Shown piece by piece: positions 9,224 through 17,058 of a stretch of 18,588 bases of DNA (positions are counted from its first letter, which is position 1; each line of letters starts with the position of its first letter). The DNA is from Astrocystis sublimbata (lineage: Eukaryota > Ascomycota > Sordariomycetes > Xylariales > Xylariaceae). Location of the stretch: assembly GCA_022453515.1 (NCBI GenBank), contig JAJNNY010000167.1, positions 1 to 18,588 of the forward strand, in the 5' to 3' direction. The notes under the pieces were generated by a model that ran no database searches, had not been told where the DNA came from, and saw only the letters and a program-made list of their open reading frames with translations. A program made the position numbers and the translations under genes.

Positions 9224-10495
9224 TGCGGACCTTGCAAAGTTGACCGAAATCACATCATTCGCGGTCGACGTCTGCAATAGAGAAATGTTCTGACGAAGGT
9301 ACCCGAAAACCACGAACGGGGGGTTAGAAGAGTTCCAAACGCGTGAGGTGGGACGTGGTAGCGCTGCCTCTTGTTGACTGAGGGAAAATGGCCCCAAACT
9401 CTCCACCACTAGCACTACAGAATCTGAGGGTAGATCTTGGGGAGTAGGTAAATCTACGAAGAGAATTCGAAGCCTGGTCGCGATGTTGGTGTCACCTCAA
9501 TTGGGTGGTAGGGGGCATGAGGATGCCCTCGAGCAAGTGACAAAACAACCACGGTAGATAGCAGGATATGCACTGTACTATGTGCTGCAGCACCAAGTCA
9601 AACTCAATGTGATAGGCTGTACAGCACACTGTAGAATGCTACTCCTGCCAGGTAGTACTCACCTACATAGGTACCTAACCTAAGGTAGTGGAAGCTCTCC
9701 TCCATCACGAGATCACGTGCGCGAGACGCTCAGATACAAAGTACACACCCTCGACACCTCACCGAGGGGCAACGTACCGGTAGAAATTTAAGTTTTTACT
9801 GCAAACCTTACCATAAAGTTATCACCTGAATTAATACTCCATTAGTTACGTTACCTAGATAGCCAGCAATCGCTGCATCTTGCATTTTACGAGGAACTAA
9901 CTTGCGTATAGTATGTCGTGTAGGTCCTATACGACATGAGGTGCACTACGGGCTACGATAATGCCAAGCGTTAGGTGTCGAAGTACCTAAGTACCTGCAG
10001 CCTCCTGCTGGCAGCCAGGCAGTCAATGCGAGCCTTCTAAAAGTGGGGATGGTGCATTCACTCACTCAGCTAGCAGTTGCGGTTGCTTTGACGATTGGCC
10101 TGCCATTTAAGGTTCCTGCCTACATCCTGCTCAAGTGCCTACCTAACGTAAGCTTTTTTGTTCGGACGTCACCCCCCCCGAATTCCTTCCTCTTTCAATA
10201 CCTACCCAACAAACCACAAACAAACCACAAACAAACAACCCATCAAAAGACCACGTCTCAGCTCAGTCTTGCATCTCGCTTTGATCCCCGTCCGCCACGA
10301 ACCGTCGAGTGATCCTGCATCTCATAAGCAACGAGCGAACCAGAGCGAGAACCGGGTGCCACGATAGCGAGTGGTCGCCTGACTGCACGGGCGCGCCTGA
10401 TCATCGCCGTATTCTCCGGCCCAAGCGACAACAACGCACCCCCTACCGCCTTGCCATCTTCTCTACATTCACTTCACGCGCGATCCATCCTCAAC
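9224..10495. promoter_or_regulatory. Shared upstream region of MPH1 (-) and MEX67 (+)
   Basis: These 1.27 kb lie between the start codons of two divergently transcribed genes, so both promoters and 5' leaders should be here. On the MEX67 side, 10170-10300 is rich in C, A and T with few G, has a C8 tract near 10172-10179 and an AAACCACAAAC tandem, and looks like a transcription start or leader zone. TACCTA/TAGGTA half-palindromes occur near 9661-9690 and 9983-9995. No clear TATA box is seen for either gene. The short open frames here (for example 10043-10312) have no recognisable product. Confidence 0.55.
10208..10240. repeat. CAAAC-rich short tandem in the MEX67 leader
   Basis: An 11-nt unit, AAACCACAAAC, is repeated about twice and then trails into CAAACAACC. 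It lies about 260 bp upstream of the MEX67 ATG. Unstructured CA-rich leaders are common in fungal mRNAs. No binding site is claimed. Confidence 0.6.
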
Positions 10496-12731
10496 ATGGC
10501 TCCCATGGGACCTAAGAAAGGATCCGTTCCTAACGGCCGCGGCCCAAGGAACGCTCAAGGAAACGCAGGCAAATCAAGCACCCGCGGCGGCATCTCAAAG
10601 CGCCGAGCCGGCGGTCCGCTCAGAGTCGATCGCGATGGCGATCTAAACATGGACGCTTCTGCAACCGCCGGCGGTTCTCAACCAAACGCAAAGCGGTCTC
10701 AAAACAAATCCACGCCGTCTGGACCGTCAGCACTCACAAGACCCTCGGCACGCAACCCGAGGCCAACCGCAAAAGCACAGCAGATCATACAACGCGTCAT
10801 AAGCGGAGACGCATCACAGATCTCGTCGCGCACTCGTGGCAGCCGACGCGCTGACACTGTCCCGCCGTCCGTCACCCTCAAGGTTGAGGGTTTGAAGGCG
10901 AGCAGAGCCGCTTCTAATGAAGGCGGCGGCCTCAGGGAACTGTTGTCTTTCCTCGAACGCAAGGCCCAGTCTACTGGACAAATCACACGACACATCAGAA
11001 TCAAAAAGGTATGTTAGAGCCATCTCCCCACGGGCCTGGGAGGTTACGAAGCGACACAAATTCTCCGAAATCGTTGTTATGCCATTTAGCTCGCAAAAAC
11101 GAGGAGACAGACAAGCTCATCCAAGCAGCGTAATCTATCCCGGGATCCTAGATTTTTGCCAAGGTTTCCACGCCTTGCTAACATCTAGTAGTCACAAATG
11201 AGAGGTGACTTCGTCTACATTACAGCAAGCAAGGAAGACGCCCAGGAAATACTCAAAGTGAACAACTTCTTGTTCGCGGGTGCAACCCTGACCATCACGG
11301 AAACACAAGAAGGGGCACCTGGAGCATCGACAACATTGTCTTCGACTGCCCTTGAAATCAAAGAGCGACTCCAGGGTGTTCTCAGCACTCGCTACGATGT
11401 CGATGCCAAACTACTTAATCTCTCCAGCCTGGGCGAAGACCCCATCTTGAATCAGATGGGCTTCTTCAGTGGCGAATCCTCACCCGAAAAAATGTTCCGT
11501 GCCTTGATGGCAGTCTGCGACGGACTATTCAAAACAGCGCAAGCCAAACGTGACGCAGTTGTTAGTATCAGTCTCGCGGGCAACAACATTAATGATGTTT
11601 CACAAATCTTGTCGCTTACCGATACGTTCCCCGATACTGTCAATCTCGACCTGAGTCGCAATCAATTCAAGGAGCTCAAAGCTCTCCAGAAATGGCGCCA
11701 CCGTCTACGGAGTCTCCAGACTCTACTTCTCAACGAAAATCCCATTGAAGTTGCCAACTCGAACTATAAAGAGGAAATGGGCACTTGGTTCCCAAAACTT
11801 TTGAACCTCAGTGGCACTCAAATTAGGACGCCGGAACAGGTAGCAGCAGAAGAAGCTGCGTCAAGGCCCACACCTATTCCGCAAAGTGGTCCCGACTTCC
11901 GCGACATTGGCGGCGTTGGTGAGGGTTTCATCACAGAGTTTATGGCGCTATATGATGCGGATCGCCACAACTTGGCGGCCAAATACTACGACGAACAGAG
12001 CACCTTCTCGATTGCTGTCAACACCCAGTCTCCGCATTCGCCCGATGTGCCGGTGCCCACATGGGGAGCGTATATCAAATTTTCACGCAACCACACGAAA
12101 ATCACCCATCCGCCCTCCCGACAAAATCGCTTGTTCACTGGTCTGAACCAGATACAAGCACTTTGGCAACAACTGCCTCGTACTCAACACCCAAACCTGG
12201 CAGCCCACTTGGACAAGTACCTGATAGATTGCCACCCTATTCATGGACTCGCAGATCCGACAGGCCAAGAACCACGTGGTGTGGACGGCATGGTCATGAC
12301 AGTTCATGGCGACTTTGAAGACCAGGAGTCGGGGACGCAAAAGACCGCCAAGCGAAGTTTCTCTCGTACCTTCGTACTCGGACCCGGCGCCCCCGACCGG
12401 AACCCTATCCGGGTTGTCAGCGACATGCTTGCTATCAAGCCATTTAAGGCACTGCCCACATCAACATCAACACCCACAACACAGACAATGGCGGTAGATG
12501 GTCAGCAGAAGGAACAGATGCTCATGGAGCTATGCAAACAGACCAGAATGACACCAGACTACTCGCGGCTTTGTCTTGAGAGCGCGAACTGGAACTTCGA
12601 CCAGGCGCTCGCTATTTTCAACGAGAAGAAGGTATGTATCACCATCCCAATGAACCACCTGGACGAGTCACAGCTAATGCTCTTATGATCAGGCCCAACT
12701 TCCACAGAATGCCTTCATCAACACAATATAA
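10496..12731 (+). CDS. MEX67: mRNA export receptor MEX67 (TAP/NXF1 family), three exons, 663 aa
   Basis: This is join(10496..11008, 11192..12631, 12693..12731); all junctions are phase 0. The start is the first ATG of the frame in good context (CAACATGGC); another ATG three codons later is possible. Domain order matches fungal MEX67. A basic Gly/Arg/Ser-rich N-terminus comes first, then an RNP-like fold spanning exons 1-2 (RELLSFLERKA...RHIRIKK joined to MRGDFVYITASKEDA). Leucine-rich repeats follow at about 294-383 (VVSISLAGNNIND, TVNLDLSRNQFKEL, LQTLLLNENPI), then the NTF2-like domain at about 414-585 (IGGVGEGFITEFMALYDADR), and a C-terminal TAP-C/UBA-like domain at about 605-663 (ALAIFNEKK plus exon 3, AQLPQNAFINTI). 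In yeast Mex67 pairs with Mtr2 through the NTF2-like domain, binds mRNPs through adaptors and contacts FG nucleoporins through the NTF2-like and UBA parts. It acts at the nuclear pore. The gene appears intact. Confidence 0.95.
11009..11191 (+). other. Intron 1 of MEX67
   Basis: The donor is GTATGT right after the AAG codon ending at 11008, and the acceptor is the second TAG of a TAGTAG pair, ending at 11191. GCTAAC about 12 nt upstream fits the branch site. Reading through gives a stop after two codons. Choosing the first TAG (ending at 11188) would also put a TAG stop at the start of exon 2, so only the second gives a working protein. Confidence 0.88.
12632..12692 (+). other. Intron 2 of MEX67
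   Basis: The donor is GTATGT after AAG at 12631, the acceptor is ATCAG at 12692 and there is a GCTAAT branch-like site 16-20 nt upstream. It is 61 nt and phase 0. Without splicing the frame ends at 12688 with a non-family tail. With splicing the last exon adds 12 residues ending in a Pro/Phe-containing tail typical of the TAP-C end. Confidence 0.85.
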
Positions 12732-13143
12732 ACGATAGGGATGTTGACCCCATTTCGCATACAGAGATCAAACAACTCGCATCAGTCACGGAGTTATAAG
12801 AGGGAGGATCGGAATCTTGCACAAGCGCCTGCTTTTTGTTTTAACATGTCTTCTGTATTTTCACGAGAATCGCCAAGGACGTGAATCTCGTCGTTGTGCG
12901 CCTGTATATATGGATTCGCAGGGATGAGTGAGAATTGTCTCGGGAGTAGCAGGATCATATCAAAGTTGGCTGAGGCTGCTCAAGAGGCGAACACAAAGCT
13001 CACTCGGTTCAGCAAGGAATAGCAAATGATGAGGGGAAGGTCTAGGCAGAAGGAAACGCGATTAGGGGCTATTTACGTGTCACGCAATTGATGAGAAAGG
13101 ATGTTATCACACAACTATATGACGACGAAGTGAAATGTGGCCC

Positions 13144-13211
13144 AATAAGCGCTTATTAGAAGGTAACCTTCTGTAGCCCTCAAAATACCTAGGCTCACTA
13201 GGTAGGTGAGC
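13144..13211. repeat. Cluster of three small inverted repeats
   Basis: AATAAGCGCTTATT at 13144-13157 is a perfect 14-nt palindrome. Directly after it, 13158-13172 reads AGAAGGT-A-ACCTTCT, and at 13193-13211 GCTCAC and GTGAGC face each other across 7 nt. The cluster starts about 410 bp after the MEX67 stop. The lack of a T tract argues against a Pol III-type terminator. Confidence 0.7.
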
Positions 13212-14979
13212 AGTCATCAGTTGTCCACTACTACCCAACAGACAGATTCAATGCGAACCCAAGAATGCTGACCCGGTCACATATCGCGCGCGATTTACGG
13301 CTACAGGGAGCAAGCAGCTAAAGTGGTCGGTCGATTCGCTCAAACATGCTGAATTGGAAAGCAGTGTCATACTCGGTGCGATTTTCTGAAATGATAGGTA
13401 GACCTTGTGTTATGTTTTGGTGCCTCCTTCATCAATGCCTGATGCCGATCTCGCCGGATAACAACCAGAAACGCCATACTTCGTACTACGGGCACGACAT
13501 TCCGCTTTACGATGAGGGGTATCAAATTTACAAACACCGTAGAAGCAAGACAGGATGACGACATTGAGGCTTAGACGCACAAGTGGTTGGTTGGGTATTC
13601 TGTTGTTGGTCTTGAAATGTGTGCGCGCGCTTACATTGCATACCAACCAAACCATCGCATGATCCATCCCAGGGGAATCCCACTCGCCGTGTCACGGTCC
13701 GCAATATATATAGGTCTATTTATCCTCCTCCATGGCGTAACATTCACCAAGTACTAGTTATGTAACTACATACCTAACTCACCAACTACATACTTGTATG
13801 TACCGGGCCAGCCATCCAGCTACCTTATGCGGTAGGTAGCCATTGACATTCGCTAGTGTGCAGAATATCCGGGGCGAGGATTGCTATTATGCGCGCCATG
13901 TATGTAGACAAAGTAAAGATATTTTAGGCTTACCACCCACTTGCTAAATACGCACGGGTCTATTGTCGAGATCCCCCCCAAATGGCCCATGCGGGAAATC
14001 GCCAGCCCCGAAGCCAGCTTACCGTGAAGCGAATGCACGATTACCACCACCTCTTCCACCGTAAGACTTCGCCACATCAATTTTGCAGCGTGCCATCGCG
14101 CAGGCATGGTGGCGCGGCCATTCTGGCCATTGTAAGAACATGACTCGACAGTGTTGAGAAGCAGTCATTCGGCGTTTAGCCATCTTGGGAGCCAAATGCG
14201 ATAGTTAGTTAATATAAGTAAAGTGAAAAAAATAGAATGCATAACCTGTCAATCTTTTAGATCAGCGCACTGCGGTCACGATGTGTCAGGTCCAGTCAGG
14301 TCAACCAGAGTTCGGATCAGATCTAACCCCTATGGTCAAAATTCGTAAAAATGCATGCAGCAGGTAGTTAGGTATCCTAGCCCTCTAGGTACTTCTTACC
14401 TTCCTTGGAAGGTGACTGGGCGAGAGCACGCTGTCGGCGTCGAACCAATCACAACCGCCCTCTGGAAGCGAGCACGGGCGGGTGATGGCTCGTGGGCACG
14501 CTGCAGACAACAGCCCGGACAGCCAGTCTATTGGCTGGAAGCCCATGTCCTGACAGTCCTGCCCAATGCAACGCGAGCTTTTTGCGTGCGGTTGGCGCGC
14601 CATTACTCCTACGGAGACTGCCCTCAGGTGAATGAATGTTCAATGAATGCTCCTTTTGATCCGCCTTTCTTGCATCTTGCTTTGCCTCTGACTTCTCTTG
14701 TCTTGCTCGCATTCTTCCTCTTTGCCGTCATGTCATGATACTTTGTATGCATTGCGTACGCCCAACAAAGATGATGTGTCTTCAAGGCGAGAAATTCGAC
14801 CCCATTCATCCATCTTGTACCGCGGCTGTCGAGCCTGTCAAGACTCAAGTCCTGCCCACGGGGTCGGTCTGCATTACTGTGTTATCGGTGCATTGCGATA
14901 AGTCGCATAGGTGCTCAGAGATACGTATAACTAAACGAGCAGCTCAAACGGATCAACCGCGGGAGCTTCCATGTTGAGG

Positions 14980-14986
14980 TATATAT
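14980..14986 (+). promoter_or_regulatory. TATA-like element, weak
   Basis: TATATAT is followed about 25-80 bp downstream by a purine-rich AGAG/GCGAGC stretch and an ATG in good context (CACCATGTC at 15102-15104). No gene could be followed from that ATG: the frame closes after a few codons, and the candidate donor GTTAGT leads to no clear exon. It is noted only as a possible promoter. Confidence 0.2.
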
Positions 14987-15494
14987 CCGGGAGCCTGAGT
15001 TTTAGGGCAGAAGAGAACAGAGCGATAGAGCTTGCAGATTGCAGAGCGAGCGAGCAGAGAGCAATGACAGTTCAGGGGTCTTCGGGGCCTCTTGTTTCAC
15101 CATGTCTCGTAGCGGTTAGTCCATATCAGAGCCGATTCCACCTTGGGCAATAGTGCTGCAGGACGCCACACCACCCAGAACAAACAGTGGGGAACAAAGA
15201 ATCCCCAGACATGAACCATGCTTGAACCATGCAGGTCGGCGCCTGAGTGGTTGAATTGTTGCCAAAAATGTGCGTACCCGATATCTTATGTACCGAGGTA
15301 CGTACCCACTGCAGTAGTTGGCCCATGCCCATGCTATTGTGCATTTCCACCATCTCCCTCAACAACTCGATGAAGACATCACCGACATGTCTTTGGCGTT
15401 GTTGGCCGGGCGCTTCGCCGCACGTTTCCCACCACTCACTCAACACCACACACGAGCTGAGACACAGCGACGGAGACGCTATCTCTATCTCAAC

Positions 15495-15522
15495 TACACG
15501 CACACGCTCACGCACACGCACC
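15495..15522. repeat. CACGCA-type tandem
   Basis: About 28 bp of imperfect ACACGC/CACGCA units with one T interruption. It generates the Arg/Val- and Thr/Arg-alternating ends of the open frames on both strands here, which argues that those frames are not genes. Confidence 0.6.
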
Positions 15523-16938
15523 GACTGACTTGCTTTCGGCGCTTATTTTTAATAGCAGAATTCTAGACACGACACTAGGCGACGAGTAGTTGCTCGGACT
15601 GGCAGACCTAACAGGGAGAGAAGAGAAAGACATTATCGTACTATCAACCAGTATGTACAGGAGGTAAGCGAGCGAGGGCGAGGTAGGCACTTCCTGGCCA
15701 CCTTGCTCAATTACATGTGGCGTTGAGCATTGACTGAGCATAATTGCCGATGTCTGACGGTATGTCATGCAGATTACACAGCAAAAGGCGATCCTCCAAA
15801 CCGTACGTGCTTTTTATTGGGAGGCACTGAGTTCTGACTGGGTGCATCGACGCTGTCCCGCTGTGTCTGTCCTGTCGTGGCCCCCTATCCAACAACACTG
15901 TCCTGTCAGCACGAGGTCGTCTGGGGATCCCCCATGTTGTACATCGACAGGGGGGAGTACGACAGTGTTTCCCACTTCGACGCCATTTAGCCCAAGTATT
16001 TTCGATCCTACCGATACATCTTCGGCTTAGAGCACGTTTCTTTAGCCTGGTGAAATGCTAGCGTATTCCTTGTTCCTGGAGATTAAGACACCATAATTGG
16101 CCAATATTCATCGATCCACACATATTTCCCAGGGACCCTTGTCTATCATATCCATCCATCCACCTGTTCGCTCTTCACCTCGCTCGTGGGCTTTGTCTTG
16201 CTCCTCGCGCGTGGTTGTGCTGGCACTGGAGCCCGGTCTCCCAGTGCTACCTAGCCACTTCTTTCCAACTCCATCCTTCTCGTGTCTACTGACCCTCGAA
16301 ACCTCCATTTGCTGCCTTTTCCTTTGCTTGGGCCTGCGGACCTCCCTTCTCGCCCTATTTCTCACCCATCAGCTAGGTAAATCACAGCTCGGCCAAAAGT
16401 TACCCACACTGGCATCTCTCTCCATACACTTTGGAAGTAAAGGGTTAACATCCTAATCGTCGAAGCCAATACGAAAGACTACACTACTTGCGACGCCGTG
16501 TAACAGCTTGCTCTGTTAGGATCCGCTTCGGCCCAACTTCTGCGACACAACGTACTTCAGGAAGAATTATGCTTTGGACAGTTCCTCGATTTGTTTATAG
16601 CAAATAATTCCCCGGCTGACAACCCCTTATCACCCGTTCGCGCATCATCAAACATTGTTCCGCAGATCATCCTCTTGACTGGACGGACGTCTCACATGTT
16701 TGCATGTCTCGATAACAAGAGAAACCGCCCACGCAATTTGCTATCGCTATCACGAGCCGACACACCAGTCATAATATCAAGTCGGTTGGCTACAGCGTTT
16801 GGGGATCGACATTGACGAGTCGCCTCGCGCATTCTCGAGGTAATTGGAGGAACGCCAGTTTCGTGAGACTGCCGCCAGAGCAAGCTATTCCCTCCTGCAG
16901 AGTCGCTTTGAACCTCGTCATATTATTGACCATGTCGA

Positions 16939-16945
16939 TATAAAG
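16939..16945 (+). promoter_or_regulatory. TATAAAG element upstream of the beta-propeller gene
   Basis: TATAAAG lies 120 bp before the first in-frame codon I can support for the next gene. The position suits a promoter if the first exon lies between about 16970 and 17055, but no signal-peptide exon is evident there. The link is therefore tentative. Confidence 0.3.
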
Positions 16946-17058
16946 TGGTCTACGTTCAAGATTGTTCTTCATATTATTAACGCGTTCATGCAACGTTGGG
17001 GTTCTGACAACCCACATGCACATCGAGATGTCCCTTCCTGAGCCGCAGATATCGCTAG

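Larger units (their letters stand above)
12732..17058. other. 4.3-kb region without a supportable gene
   Basis: MEX67 3' untranslated sequence presumably occupies the first few hundred bases. Beyond that I see only short, overlapping open frames with no family resemblance (for example 14355-14738 on +, 15126-15521 on -, 16097-16456 on +). Local features include a cluster of three small palindromes at 13144-13211, TATA-like stretches near 13705-13713 and 14980-14986, a purine-rich GAGCGAGC-type stretch at 15010-15066, a CACGCA tandem at 15495-15522 and a pyrimidine-rich stretch at about 16260-16370. I found no tRNA A/B boxes and no transposon hallmark. The TATA-like and pyrimidine-rich stretches could belong to an unrecognised non-coding transcript or to a many-intron gene that cannot be resolved by eye. 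Confidence 0.5.

Noticed and set aside
8975..9415. 146-codon minus-strand open frame taken as its own gene
   Set aside because: Only its middle, from the ATG at 9223 to 9053, makes sense, as exon 1 of MPH1. The rest is leader sequence and intron.
14355..14738. 127-codon open frame with a hydrophobic C-terminus
   Set aside because: No ATG-started family match, unusual composition, and competing open frames on the other strand. The hydrophobic end comes from a pyrimidine-rich stretch.
15126..15521. 131-codon minus-strand open frame
   Set aside because: Its start is produced by the CACGCA tandem, and no domain or homologous pattern is recognised.
15905..15995. Short frame containing PMLYIDRGEYDSV, reminiscent of the LYIDGG block at the start of fungal Kelch proteins
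   Set aside because: Too short, lacks the GG, ends in a stop and could not be joined to the propeller gene at 17059. The resemblance may be chance.
16097..16456. 119-codon open frame rich in Leu, Ser and Phe
   Set aside because: Produced by pyrimidine-rich DNA, and it overlaps a long frame on the other strand. More like an untranslated leader than a gene.
12900..17000. Possible tRNA or 5S rRNA gene in the large gap
   Set aside because: I looked for A-box and B-box patterns (GGTTCRA-type) and cloverleaf arms and found none convincing by eye. A tRNA scan would be the decisive check.
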